From Hydrogenophaga sp. IBVHS1 (GTDB lineage Bacteria > Pseudomonadota > Gammaproteobacteria > Burkholderiales > Burkholderiaceae_C), in contig NZ_NFUU01000002.1 in NCBI RefSeq assembly GCF_002127265.1, forward strand, positions 585,054 through 649,053: a stretch of 64,000 nucleotides of DNA. The letters are read 5' to 3'. Position 1 is the stretch's first letter, and every line of letters starts with the position of its first letter. The position numbers and the translations under genes are program-made. Of the stretch, positions 1 to 8,544 are shown in pieces. Under the pieces are notes generated by a model. That model was not told where the DNA came from. It did not search any database and was given only the letters and a program-made list of their open reading frames with translations.

Positions 1-1175
1 GATTCGATCGGGAGTTTGGCCACCGCGCTGCCCACGAACAGCACCCCACCCACCGGGGGTGTGATGAGACCCATGCCCAGATTCACCATCATGATCATTC
101 CAAAATGGACCGGGTCCACACCAATGGCCTTGACGACGGGCAGCAGGATGGGCGTGAGGATGAGGATCAGCGGTGCCATGTCCATCAGCGTGCCCAGGGC
201 GAGCAGCATCAGGTTGATCATCATCAGGATCACGTAGCGGTTGTCCGAGAGCGTGGTGAACGCGGTGGTGATCTGCAGCGGAATCTGCATGAGCGTCATG
301 ATGTAGCCGAAGCCTGCCGCGAAAGCGATGAGGATCATCACGATCGCCAGGGTCTTCACAGTGCGGTGCACCAGCTTGGGCAACTCGCGCCACTTGTAGT
401 CGCGGTAGACGAACATGGTCACGAGAAAAGCCCACACCACCGCCACCGAGGCGGACTCGGTCGCTGTGAACACGCCCGAGAGAATGCCGCCGAGGATGAT
501 CACCATGGTCATCAGGCCCCACAGCGCGTCAGCGCAGGTGCGCAACGCCTGGCGCATCGGAATCACATCGCCCTTGGGGTAGTTCTTCCGTTTGGCGATC
601 ACGAGGCACATCACGGCCAGGGTCAGGCCGAGCAGAAGCCCAGGCAATACGCCTGCCAGGAAGAGCGCCGCGATGGACACCGAGCCTCCCGCCGCGAGCG
701 AATAGATCACCGCGTTGTGGCTGGGCGGGATCAGAATGGCCTGCACGGAACCGCTGACCGTGACCGCGGTGGCAAATTCGCGTGGGTAACCTTTCTTCAC
801 CATTTCCGGAATGAGCACCGTGCCCACCGATGCGGTGTCCGCCATGGACGACCCGGAGATCGCGCCGAAGAAGGTGGAGGCGAGGATGTTCACCAGCGAC
901 AGACCGCCTCGAATGAAGCCGACCAGCACGTTGGCAAAGGCCACCAGTCGCCGTGCCATGCCGCCTTCGGCCATGATGGCACCCGCCAGCACGAAGAAGG
1001 GAATGGCCAGCAGCGAGAACTTGTTGACGCCGCTGCTGATGGCGATCATCACGGCGTCGAGCGGGATGTCGATCCACCAGGCGCCAATGAGGGCTGAAAT
1101 GCCCAGCGCATAGGCCACCGGTGTGCCGATGAGCATCAGCACGAAGAAGCTGCCGAGCAGGATGAACGCGTCCAT
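1..1175 (-). CDS. dctM: TRAP transporter large permease (DctM family), 3' end outside window
   Basis: This is the twelve-helix permease that moves an organic acid with a sodium or proton gradient in a tripartite TRAP transporter. The reading frame runs leftward from an ATG at 1175 off the window start; about 391 residues are visible. It is strongly hydrophobic throughout and has the DctM-like segments ISGSSMADTASVGTV near residue 140 and a glycine/proline-rich TPPVGG loop close to the visible end. Its ATG overlaps the stop of the small permease (ATGA), so the two are translationally coupled. With a uronate dehydrogenase and a lactonase upstream, the likely substrate is a hexuronate or its oxidation product; that is inferred from context. 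Confidence 0.93.
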   Translation of the reverse strand, partial: MDAFILLGSFFVLMLIGTPVAYALGISALIGAWWIDIPLDAVMIAISSGVNKFSLLAIPFFVLAGAIMAEGGMARRLVAFANVLVGFIRGGLSLVNILASTFFGAISGSSMADTASVGTVLIPEMVKKGYPREFATAVTVSGSVQAILIPPSHNAVIYSLAAGGSVSIAALFLAGVLPGLLLGLTLAVMCLVIAKRKNYPKGDVIPMRQALRTCADALWGLMTMVIILGGILSGVFTATESASVAVVWAFLVTMFVYRDYKWRELPKLVHRTVKTLAIVMILIAFAAGFGYIMTLMQIPLQITTAFTTLSDNRYVILMMINLMLLALGTLMDMAPLILILTPILLPVVKAIGVDPVHFGMIMMVNLGMGLITPPVGGVLFVGSAVAKLPIE

Positions 1176-1705
1176 CAGGCGGCACCTTCCTGCGCGTCAT
1201 CGATCTGGTCGAAACGCACCACATCGCGCTGGCTCTGGTCGCCCGATACGAGATATTCCAGGACGAACAGCAGCGTGATGAAGCCGCCCAGTGGCACGGG
1301 CACATAGGTGAGCCCCACTGGCATCCACGGCAGGGCAGGAATCGATTGTTGCCACGTTCCGATGCACAGGGACGTGCCGTAATACACCATGAACAGGCTC
1401 ACCAGCAGCATGAGCACGCTGACGGCGGAGGCCATCACGCGCCGAACTTCGGGTGGCACGCGCTCGGTGAGCATGGCCACAGCAATGTGAGCGCCGGCGC
1501 GGTAGGCCGCGGCTGCGCCGAGGAAAGTGAAGATCACCATGAGCAGGATCGAAATGGGCTCAGGCCATTGCGAGCCCGTGCCCAGCACATAGCGCGCGAA
1601 GATGCCCCAGGGGATGAAGAGCGACATCAGGAAGATGCATGCTCCTGCGACCCAGATGCACGCGAGGTAGATTGCGTCCAGCGCGCGATGAATCGTTTCT
1701 GCCAT
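1175..1705 (-). CDS. dctQ: TRAP transporter small permease (DctQ family)
   Basis: This is a 176-residue inner-membrane protein with four predicted hydrophobic segments, the usual size and topology for the small TRAP subunit that bridges the binding protein and the large permease. A helix near residues 12-35 and the segment SQWPEPISILLMVIFTFLGA are typical. Its stop overlaps the start of the large permease by one base, and it lies 21 bp after the binding-protein gene, so the three form one operon. The C-terminal tail after the last helix is charged and variable, as in other members. Confidence 0.92.
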   Translation of the reverse strand: MAETIHRALDAIYLACIWVAGACIFLMSLFIPWGIFARYVLGTGSQWPEPISILLMVIFTFLGAAAAYRAGAHIAVAMLTERVPPEVRRVMASAVSVLMLLVSLFMVYYGTSLCIGTWQQSIPALPWMPVGLTYVPVPLGGFITLLFVLEYLVSGDQSQRDVVRFDQIDDAQEGAA

Positions 1706-1726
1706 GGTGATGTCGTCAATGCCGCT

Positions 1727-2704
1727 TCACTTGACCGCGTCGATGCGCTTCATGAGGTCGGCAAGTTGCACGCCGTACTTCGCGCGCACCGGGGCGGTGG
1801 CGTCGTAAAAAGGCTTCTGGTCGACAGTGATGAACTCCACCCCGGCAGCCTTGAGCTTGGCGCTGTAGTCCTCCACGCTCTTGTCCCACAACACCCGTTG
1901 TTCCAGTTGCGCTTCGCGCGCGAACTTCTTCACCAGTGCCTGGTCGGCGGGCGTGAGCTTGTCCCAGGTGACCTTGGACATCACGAAGATTTCCGGAATG
2001 ATCAGGTGGTTCGTTTGCGCGTAGTACTTGGCTGGCGTGGTGTAGTGGTTGGCGGTGAAGTAGCTGGGCGGGTTGTTTTCCGCGCCGTCGATCACGCCGG
2101 TCTGCAGCGAGGTGAACACTTCGCCGTAGGCCATGGAAATGCCGTTGCCGCCCATGGCGTTCATGGTGTCCACAAACAACGGGTTGCCCATCATCCGGAT
2201 CTTCTGGCCCTTCAGATCGGCCGGGCTGCGCACCGGCTTCTTGGTGTAGAGGCTTCGGGAGCCGCCGTCCATCCAGCCCAGCGCCACAAGGCGTGAAGAA
2301 CTCTTGGTGACCTTGTCCAGCAGTTCGGCGCCAACGTCGCCGTCGATCACCTTGCGCATGTGGGCGACGTCCCGAAACACGAAGGGCATGTTGAAGACAT
2401 TCACCTCCGGCACGATGGGCCCGATCACGCCCAGTGAAATGCGCGCAATCTGGATCGCTCCCAGTTGCGTCTGCTCCACGGCTTCCTTTTCCTCGCCGAG
2501 CACGGCGCCCGGGAACATCTGAAGCTTGATGCGGCCGCTGGTCGCGACTTCCAGCTTCTTGCCCATGCTTTCCACGGCTGCCACCGTGGGGTAGCCCGCG
2601 GGGTGCGTGTCGTGAGCCTTGAGCACCATGTTCTGTGCATGGGTGCTCAAGGGCAGCAGGCCGGCCATGGCCAGGCTCAGAATCAGTCGGCGATGCGTTT
2701 TCAT
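1727..2704 (-). CDS. dctP: TRAP transporter substrate-binding protein (DctP family)
   Basis: This is a 325-residue periplasmic solute-binding protein. A Sec signal peptide covers about residues 1-23 (hydrophobic core LILSLAMAGLLPL, cleavage after THA). The mature part has the DctP fold markers: the conserved arginine segment SPADLKGQKIRMM near residue 165, which holds the substrate carboxylate, and QTGVIDGAENNP near 205. It is the first transporter gene after the lactonase gene and presumably the most abundant component. Substrate is not provable from sequence; neighbours point to galacturonate, glucuronate or the matching aldarate. Confidence 0.93.
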   Translation of the reverse strand: MKTHRRLILSLAMAGLLPLSTHAQNMVLKAHDTHPAGYPTVAAVESMGKKLEVATSGRIKLQMFPGAVLGEEKEAVEQTQLGAIQIARISLGVIGPIVPEVNVFNMPFVFRDVAHMRKVIDGDVGAELLDKVTKSSSRLVALGWMDGGSRSLYTKKPVRSPADLKGQKIRMMGNPLFVDTMNAMGGNGISMAYGEVFTSLQTGVIDGAENNPPSYFTANHYTTPAKYYAQTNHLIIPEIFVMSKVTWDKLTPADQALVKKFAREAQLEQRVLWDKSVEDYSAKLKAAGVEFITVDQKPFYDATAPVRAKYGVQLADLMKRIDAVK

Positions 2705-2750
2705 GGTGTCTCCGTTGGTTGATGTGTCGAGGTGAAAATGCCGGGCTGCT

Positions 2751-3653
2751 TCAAAGGAAGCACTTCGGCTCGTCCAGGCCCCTCACGCCGGGACGCAAAG
2801 CAAACACGCCACCGGCCAGCGGCTGGTCCGCCAGATCGCCGCCGGGCCGGATCGAGGTGACGAACAGGATGTCCATGCCCGGGCCGCCGAACGCGCACAT
2901 GGCGGGTTTCTTCACCGGTACCGCGAGCGAGCGGTCGAGCCGGCCGTCGGGCGTGAAGCGGTGCACCAGGCCGGCGTCGTTGGCGCAGATCCAGTAGCCA
3001 CCGTCTTCGTCCACCGCAGCGCCATCGGGGCGGCCGGGCAGGGGCTTCATGTCGATGAACACGCGTTGCCGGTGCGGCGTGCCGGTGTCGGTGTCGTAGT
3101 CGAAGGCCCACACGGTCTGCACTTGAGGGTGCGAATCGGAGAGGTACATGGTGCGGCCGTCGGGGCTGAAGGCCATGCCATTGGGCGTGATCATTCCGCT
3201 CAGCAGGCTGCTCAGCACGCCGCCGTTCAAGGCATACACACGGCCCACTGCGGCGGCCAGCGTCATGTCCGACACCATGGTGCCGGCGCGCAGGCGGCCC
3301 TGGCGGTCGCAGCGCCCGTCGTTGAAGCGCATGCCGGTTTGCGGATGCTGAACGGGGGCCAGGTGTTCCAGTTCGACGGTCCCCTTTTCCAGTGGCGTGA
3401 GCACGGCCACACCGGTTTCCATGGCGGCCACCCAGCGGCCGTGCGGCTCGACCTCCGAGCCGTCCAGCAGCGCGATGCAGCCCGTCATTTCAGGTGTGGG
3501 CCACTGGCGCGTCTGGCCGGTGCTGGCGTTCCAGCACCACAGCGAGCGGCCGGGAATGTCCACCCAGATCAGACACTGCCGCTGCGCATCCCAGACGGGG
3601 CTTTCGCCCACGCCGTTGCGCGCGTCGACCAGCAGTTCGGCGGACGTGTTCAT
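2751..3653 (-). CDS. SMP-30/gluconolactonase family lactonase
   Basis: This is a 300-residue six-bladed beta-propeller of the SMP-30/regucalcin family, which opens sugar-acid lactones using one divalent metal ion. The metal-site glutamate is in GESPVWD near residue 17; an MRFNDGRCDRQGR segment and NGMAFSPDGRTMYLSDSH carry the expected Asn and Asp ligands. The start ATG at 3653 is two bases past the stop of the uronate dehydrogenase gene. In this context it most likely hydrolyses the aldarolactone made by that dehydrogenase, so the two genes would form a hexuronate-to-aldarate oxidation route. Confidence 0.9.
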   Translation of the reverse strand: MNTSAELLVDARNGVGESPVWDAQRQCLIWVDIPGRSLWCWNASTGQTRQWPTPEMTGCIALLDGSEVEPHGRWVAAMETGVAVLTPLEKGTVELEHLAPVQHPQTGMRFNDGRCDRQGRLRAGTMVSDMTLAAAVGRVYALNGGVLSSLLSGMITPNGMAFSPDGRTMYLSDSHPQVQTVWAFDYDTDTGTPHRQRVFIDMKPLPGRPDGAAVDEDGGYWICANDAGLVHRFTPDGRLDRSLAVPVKKPAMCAFGGPGMDILFVTSIRPGGDLADQPLAGGVFALRPGVRGLDEPKCFL

Positions 3654-3655
3654 GA

Positions 3656-4465
3656 TCAGAAAGGACCGGCCTTGACGAAGGCGCCGCCCTGGTAGATGGC
3701 CGCCGCGTCGTTCAGATCGGGCGCGCTGGTTCGCGCAAACACGGCGTCGCGGAACACATCGGAGGTGTCTCGCGGCACAAAGCCGATGTGGCGCGCGCGG
3801 CTGTTGTCCCACCAGGTCACCGCGTTGTTCGACATGCCGAAGACGATGCTGTGCCCAAGCACCGGGGTGCTCAGGCAGGCGGTGATCAGGCGGTGCAGGT
3901 CGTCGAAGCTCAGCCACGTGGCCAGCATGCGGCGGTCCTTGGGCTCCGGGAACGACGAGCCGATGCGCACGCACGCGGTCTCGATGCCGTGGCGGTCGAA
4001 GTACAGCCGGGCCAGGTCTTCACCGAAGGCCTTGCTCAGGCCATAGAAGCCATCGGGGCGTGCCGGGTGGTCGGCATGGATGGTCTCGCTTTGTTTGTAG
4101 AAACCGGTCACATGGTTGGAGCTGGCGAACACGATGCGCTTCACGCCGTGGCTTCGCGCGGCTTCGTACAGGTGGTACGCGCCCAGGATGTTGGCCTGCA
4201 GGATCGCCGCGAAAGGCGCTTCCACCGAGATGCCGCCCATGTGCACGATGGCGTCCACGCCTTCCACCATCGCGTCCACCTCACTGGCGCTGGACAGGTC
4301 GGCCTGCACGATTTCTTCGCCCGCCCTGGCGATGCCCAGGTCGGCCTTGTCCGAGAGCCGAAGCACCTCGCAGTTGCCCTTGAGACGTTCGCGCAGGGCC
4401 GTGCCCAGGCCGCCGGCGGCGCCGGTGAGCAGAAGGCGGTGATGGGTCTTGAGCGTCGGTTCCAT
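3656..4465 (-). CDS. udh: NAD-dependent uronate dehydrogenase (short-chain epimerase/dehydratase fold)
   Basis: This is a Rossmann-fold protein of about 269 residues. The N-terminal LLLTGAAGGLGTALRE is the NAD-binding glycine motif, and SSNHVTGFY plus YGLSKAFGED supply the Ser and Tyr-x-x-x-Lys catalytic set. The overall pattern (VHMGGISVEAPF, RIGSSFPEPKDRRM, WWDNSRA) matches uronate dehydrogenases that oxidise galacturonate or glucuronate to the aldarolactone. The ATG at 4465 is preferred; an in-frame TTG at 4489 would add eight residues. It is the first gene of the leftward operon udh-lactonase-TRAP and faces a divergent GntR regulator. Confidence 0.88.
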   Translation of the reverse strand: MEPTLKTHHRLLLTGAAGGLGTALRERLKGNCEVLRLSDKADLGIARAGEEIVQADLSSASEVDAMVEGVDAIVHMGGISVEAPFAAILQANILGAYHLYEAARSHGVKRIVFASSNHVTGFYKQSETIHADHPARPDGFYGLSKAFGEDLARLYFDRHGIETACVRIGSSFPEPKDRRMLATWLSFDDLHRLITACLSTPVLGHSIVFGMSNNAVTWWDNSRARHIGFVPRDTSDVFRDAVFARTSAPDLNDAAAIYQGGAFVKAGPF

Positions 4466-4535
4466 GGGGTGTGCGATGGCGGCGGGCAAAGGGCTTGGAC
4501 TTTGGCAACGGGTTTGTTACAGTGCGCTCAAAACC

Positions 4536-4564
4536 AGTTGTCTGTTGTCGGTTGTCAGACAACT
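4536..4564. promoter_or_regulatory. Probable FadR/GntR-type operator between udh and the regulator gene
   Basis: The site contains the perfect 11-bp palindrome TTGTCAGACAA at 4552-4562, which fits the TNGTNNNACNA pattern known for FadR-subfamily GntR regulators. A wider inverted repeat, AGTTGTCTG (4536-4544) with CAGACAACT (4556-4564), overlaps it, giving a possible second binding register. It sits between the two divergent starts, where one repressor could control both directions. Binding is inferred. Confidence 0.75.
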
Positions 4565-4610
4565 TGGGCGGATTGTGTGAACGCGAGAATGGCGTGTCAA
4601 GGAAAAAACC

Positions 4611-5369
4611 ATGCTCTCAGTGAAAACCCTAGACCCGGAAGCCACGGCGCTGCCGCGTCCCCGCCGCCAGCGCGGCCTGGTGCCCGAAATCGTCGACACC
4701 CTGGCCGCCGACGTGCGCGAAGGCCGGCTGCAGACCGGCGACAAGTTGCCCACCGAATCCGAGTTGATGGCCCGCTTCGACGTCAGCCGAACCGTGGTTC
4801 GTGAAGCCATTTCCCGCCTCCAGGCTTCCGCCCTGGTGGAGACGCGGCATGGCATTGGCACCTTCGTGATGGCGCCGGCCGAGCAGAGCAATTTCCGGGT
4901 GGCCCCGGAAGATTTCGCCACTGTGGCCGACGTGATCTCGCTGCTCGAGCTGCGCATCAGCCTCGAGAGCGAGGCCGCCAGCCTGGCCGCGCAACGGCGC
5001 GACGAGAGCCACCTGCAGAACATGGAGAACGCGCTGGCCGCGTTCGAGGCGTCGATTGCCGAGTCGTCCGATGCCGTGCCCTCGGATTTCCAGTTTCACA
5101 TGGAGGTGGCGCGGGCCACCGGCAACCGCCATTTCGCCGACCTCATGACTTACCTCGGCACCATGATCATTCCGCGCACCCGGCTCAACACCGCGAGCAG
5201 CGCGCCCGAAGGCCGGCTGGCCTACCTGAAGCGCGTGCACGGCGAGCACCAGAACATCTACCAGGCCATTCGACAGCACGACGCCGATGCCGCGCGCAAG
5301 GCCATGCGGCTCCACCTGTCCAACAGCCGCGAACGCCTGCGGCGCGCGCAACCTGAAACGCCTGTCTGA
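4611..5369 (+). CDS. GntR family transcriptional regulator, FadR subfamily
   Basis: This is a 252-residue regulator. Residues about 22-90 form a winged helix-turn-helix (GDKLPTESELMARFDVSRTVVREAISRLQASALVETRHGIGTFV is the diagnostic GntR core). The remainder is an all-helical FCD effector domain; the family's metal or ligand histidines are plausible in FQFHMEVARATGNRHFADL and in RVHGEHQNIYQAI. Divergent from udh across an intergenic region with a matching operator, it is probably the local repressor that senses a uronate or aldarate. Confidence 0.9.
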   Translation: MLSVKTLDPEATALPRPRRQRGLVPEIVDTLAADVREGRLQTGDKLPTESELMARFDVSRTVVREAISRLQASALVETRHGIGTFVMAPAEQSNFRVAPEDFATVADVISLLELRISLESEAASLAAQRRDESHLQNMENALAAFEASIAESSDAVPSDFQFHMEVARATGNRHFADLMTYLGTMIIPRTRLNTASSAPEGRLAYLKRVHGEHQNIYQAIRQHDADAARKAMRLHLSNSRERLRRAQPETPV

Positions 5370-5473
5370 GGGCTTGACCTTCACCTCGCGCCGGCGCGCC
5401 ATCGGCGCTACAGTGCCCCTTCCTTGAAGCCGTGCCGGGCGTTCCGGTGCGGCGATCACAAGAGGGGATGCTC

Positions 5474-6058
5474 ATGGTGTGGCTCATCGTCGGTCTGGTC
5501 TTGTTCCTGGGTGTGCACTCCGTGTCCATCGTGTCGCCGCAGGGGCGCCATGCGCTGGCTGGGCGCATGGGCGAAGGCGGGTTCAAGGGCTTGTATTCGC
5601 TGGTGTCGTTCGTCGGTCTGGCGCTCATGGTGTGGGGCTATGGTCTGGCGCGCCAGGCGCCAGTGGTGATCTACACACCGCCCACTGGCCTGCGCCATGC
5701 GGCCTTGCTGCTCATGCTTCCGGTGTTTGTGTTGCTGCTGGCCGCCTACCTGCCCGGGCGCATTCAGCGTGCAGCGAAGCACCCCATGCTGCTGTCGGTG
5801 AAGCTGTGGGCCACGGCGCACCTGCTGGCCAATGGCACCCTGGCCGATGTGTTGCTGTTCGGCGGCTTTCTCGCCTGGGCGGTGGTGGACCGCATTTCGG
5901 TGAAGCGACGTGCGGCGGCCGGCCTGGTCCGTCCGGCGCCCGCGCTTCCGGGCAGTGCGGCCAACGACGCCATCGCGCTGGTGCTGGGTCTGGGTATTTA
6001 CGTGGTCTTTGTGTTGTGGGCGCATGCCTGGTTGTTTGGTGTGAAGCCCATGGGCTGA
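5474..6058 (+). CDS. NnrU family membrane protein
   Basis: This is a 194-residue polytopic membrane protein with about six hydrophobic helices. The HSVSIV, GFKGLYSLVSFVGLALMVWGY and KLWATAHLLANGTLADVLLFG segments are typical of the NnrU family. NnrU was named for linkage to denitrification genes and is related to the heme/isoprenoid-type enzymes of the MapEG-NnrU group, but its biochemical role is not established and no nitrogen-oxide genes are nearby. ATG 5474 is chosen because AGAGGGG (5461-5467) is spaced correctly for it; ATG 5468 is less likely. Confidence 0.8.
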   Translation: MVWLIVGLVLFLGVHSVSIVSPQGRHALAGRMGEGGFKGLYSLVSFVGLALMVWGYGLARQAPVVIYTPPTGLRHAALLLMLPVFVLLLAAYLPGRIQRAAKHPMLLSVKLWATAHLLANGTLADVLLFGGFLAWAVVDRISVKRRAAAGLVRPAPALPGSAANDAIALVLGLGIYVVFVLWAHAWLFGVKPMG

Positions 6059-6131
6059 TGCCGGGAACCCTGCGCGGTGTGGGCGCACCAACCCAGTTGC
6101 CGCCGACTTTTCCGCAATTTCTTCCCCCACC

Positions 6132-7265
6132 ATGACACCTTCATTCCCCTCTCCGTTGCTGCCCCTGCTGGCCCTGGTGGGTACGCTGATTGCCCCAGCG
6201 TTGCATGCCCAGTCGCCCACCCTCACCACCGAAGTCGTTGCCCGCGGGCTTCAGAACCCCTGGGGCCTGGCCTTCATTGGCGAGGGCCGCATGCTGGTGA
6301 CCGAGCGCCCCGGCCGCATGAGGGTGGTCGAGGCCAACGGGCGTGTGGGGGAGCCGCTGGCGGGTGTGCCCAGGGTCGATGCCGTGGGGCAGGGCGGTCT
6401 GCTCGATGTGGTGGCCGACCGCGACTTCTCTCGCAACCGCACCGTTCACTTCTGTTACGCAGAACCTGGCGCGGCGGGCTCGGGCAACTCCACTGCGCTG
6501 GCCTCCGCCCGGCTGTCGACCGACAGCAAGTCACTGGAAGACGTGAAGGTGGTCTTCAGCCAGCAACCCAAGTTCAGCAGCCGCCTGCACTTCGGTTGCC
6601 GCATCGTGCAGACCGATGATGGCCACCTCTTTCTGGGGCTCGGGGACCGCTTTCAGCGCATGGCCGATGCGCAGACGCTGGACAACCACCATGGCAAGGT
6701 GGTGCGCATCCGGCCCGACGGCAGCGCACCGCCCGACAACCCGTATGTGGGGCGCGCCGGTGCCTTGCCCGAGATCTGGAGCTTGGGGCACCGCAACGTG
6801 CAGGCCGCCACGCTCGCACCGGACGGTCGCCTCTGGACCATTGAACACGGCCCGCAAGGCGGCGATGAAATCAACATCACCGCAGCGGGCAAGAACTACG
6901 GCTGGCCGGTCATCACCTACGGCGAGAACTACGGTGGCGGCCAGATTGGCGACGGCATCACCAGCAAGGCCGGACTGGAGCAGCCGCTGCATTACTGGAA
7001 GCCGTCGATCGCGCCCTCGGGCATGGCTTTCATCAAGGGCGACCGATACGGCAAGGACTGGCGGGACAGTCTGCTGGTCGGCTCGCTGAAGTTCCGCTAC
7101 CTGGCTCGCCTGGTGCTCGATGGCGAGCGCGTGGTGCGGGAAGAAAAACTGTTGCCCGAGCTGGGTCAGCGCGTGCGCGACGTGCGCGAAGGCCCGGACG
7201 GATTCATCTATTTGCTGACCGACGACCGCGACGGCCAGCTGCAGCGACTTCGACCTGGAGCCTGA
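6132..7265 (+). CDS. PQQ-dependent sugar dehydrogenase (soluble aldose dehydrogenase type)
   Basis: This is a 377-residue exported beta-propeller. A Sec signal peptide spans about residues 1-26 (cleavage after LHA). The family signature is complete: GLQNPWGLAFIGEGRMLVTERPGRMRV, then LHFGCRIVQTDDGHLFLGLGDR, SLGHRNVQAATLAPDGRLWTIEHGPQGGDEIN with the calcium and PQQ ligands, and NYGWPVITYGENY. Enzymes of this type oxidise aldose sugars in the periplasm and pass electrons to the respiratory chain. No PQQ synthesis genes are in the window, so the cofactor would have to come from elsewhere. It is 4 bp upstream of the egtB-like gene. Confidence 0.9.
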   Translation: MTPSFPSPLLPLLALVGTLIAPALHAQSPTLTTEVVARGLQNPWGLAFIGEGRMLVTERPGRMRVVEANGRVGEPLAGVPRVDAVGQGGLLDVVADRDFSRNRTVHFCYAEPGAAGSGNSTALASARLSTDSKSLEDVKVVFSQQPKFSSRLHFGCRIVQTDDGHLFLGLGDRFQRMADAQTLDNHHGKVVRIRPDGSAPPDNPYVGRAGALPEIWSLGHRNVQAATLAPDGRLWTIEHGPQGGDEINITAAGKNYGWPVITYGENYGGGQIGDGITSKAGLEQPLHYWKPSIAPSGMAFIKGDRYGKDWRDSLLVGSLKFRYLARLVLDGERVVREEKLLPELGQRVRDVREGPDGFIYLLTDDRDGQLQRLRPGA

Positions 7266-7269
7266 CGCC

Positions 7270-8544
7270 ATGCACGCCCGAACCTCACCGCATTCCGCGC
7301 CGCACCCGCTGGCCACGCATTACGCCGAAGTGAGGGCGCGCAGCCGGGCACTGGCGGCGCCGTTGTCGGCTGAGGATTGCCAGGCCCAGTCCATGCCCGA
7401 CGCCAGCCCGGTGAAATGGCATCTGGCGCATGTGACGTGGTTCTTCGAGACTTTTGTGCTGGAGGTCTTTGAGCCTGAGTTCAAGCCCTTCAATCCGGCG
7501 TTCCGGGTGCTCTTCAACAGCTACTACCAGGGTGTGGGCGAACAGTTCTCCAGACCGCAGCGCGGTCTGATCACGCGGCCCGATCTGGCGGAGGTTTGGC
7601 GCTGGCGCGATGAGGTGGACGAGCGCATCACGCGCCTGATCCACAGCGGTGCCGCCGAGCCTGCGCTGCGTTTGATCGCGCTGGGGCTGCAGCACGAGCA
7701 GCAGCACCAGGAGCTGCTGCTCACCGACGTCAAGCACCTCTTGTCGATCAACCCCTTGCGGCCGGCCTACCACCGTCCCTGGCCATTGACGCCGGTCAGC
7801 CGAGTGAACTCGGCCTGGGTGGACATGGAAGGCGGCCTGGTCGAGCTGGGTCACGAGGGAAGCGGATTTGCTTTCGACAACGAGACACCTCGTCACCGGC
7901 AATGGCTGGAACCCTACGCGCTGATGAACCGGCCGGTGACGCATGGGGAATGGCTGGCGTTTGTGCAGGACGGCGGCTACCAGGAGCCGCGCTGGTGGCT
8001 TGCCGCCGGTTGGGACTGGGTGCGATCGCAGGGCATTCGCGCGCCGATGTACTGGACGCTGCCGACGGAGGCAAATGCGCTGCCCACGGTGTTCACCCTG
8101 CACGGCGAGATGCCACTCGACCCGCACACACCCGTGACGCACATCAGCTACTTCGAAGCCGATGCGTTTGCCCGCTGGTCGGGCGCCCGCCTGCCCACCG
8201 AAGCCGAGTGGGAAGCCGCCGCCGCGCCTTTGCCCGTGCAGGGCAACCTGCAGGATGGCAACGCGCTGCACCCCATGCCCGCGCGCCAGGCCGGCAGTGG
8301 TCTGGTGCAGATGTACGGCGACGTGTGGGAGTGGACCTCCAGCAGCTACGGCGCGTATCCCGGCTACCAGCCAGCGGAGGGCGCGGTGGGTGAGTACAAC
8401 GGCAAGTTCATGGTCAACCAGTACGTGTTGCGCGGCGGTTCCTGTGCCACGCCCGCCTCGCACATCCGCGCGAGCTACCGCAACTTTTTCCCCACCGATG
8501 CGCGCTGGCAGTTCAGCGGGCTGCGACTGGCCAGAAGCCTGTGA
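7270..8544 (+). CDS. egtB: EgtB-like sulfoxide/selenoxide synthase (ergothioneine or selenoneine synthase)
   Basis: This 424-residue protein has an N-terminal DinB-type domain followed by a formylglycine-generating-enzyme-like domain. Iron ligands are visible as the WHLAH segment (about residues 50-54) and H142-x-x-x-H146 in HEQQHQELLL. The C-terminal RGGSC..., HIRASYRNFF and FSGLRLAR segments are typical of EgtB. EgtB uses non-heme iron and oxygen to join hercynine to a thiol donor; the close relative SenA uses a selenosugar. The next genes are egtD and selD, a combination that fits the selenium version as well as the sulfur one. The stop overlaps the egtD start by three bases. Confidence 0.85.
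   Translation: MHARTSPHSAPHPLATHYAEVRARSRALAAPLSAEDCQAQSMPDASPVKWHLAHVTWFFETFVLEVFEPEFKPFNPAFRVLFNSYYQGVGEQFSRPQRGLITRPDLAEVWRWRDEVDERITRLIHSGAAEPALRLIALGLQHEQQHQELLLTDVKHLLSINPLRPAYHRPWPLTPVSRVNSAWVDMEGGLVELGHEGSGFAFDNETPRHRQWLEPYALMNRPVTHGEWLAFVQDGGYQEPRWWLAAGWDWVRSQGIRAPMYWTLPTEANALPTVFTLHGEMPLDPHTPVTHISYFEADAFARWSGARLPTEAEWEAAAAPLPVQGNLQDGNALHPMPARQAGSGLVQMYGDVWEWTSSSYGAYPGYQPAEGAVGEYNGKFMVNQYVLRGGSCATPASHIRASYRNFFPTDARWQFSGLRLARSL

Noticed and set aside
105..1097. Long rightward frame of 330 codons opposite the TRAP permease
   Set aside because: It is a high-GC antisense frame; the protein is mostly His, Arg, Asp and Gly with no domain, while the opposite strand encodes a clear permease.
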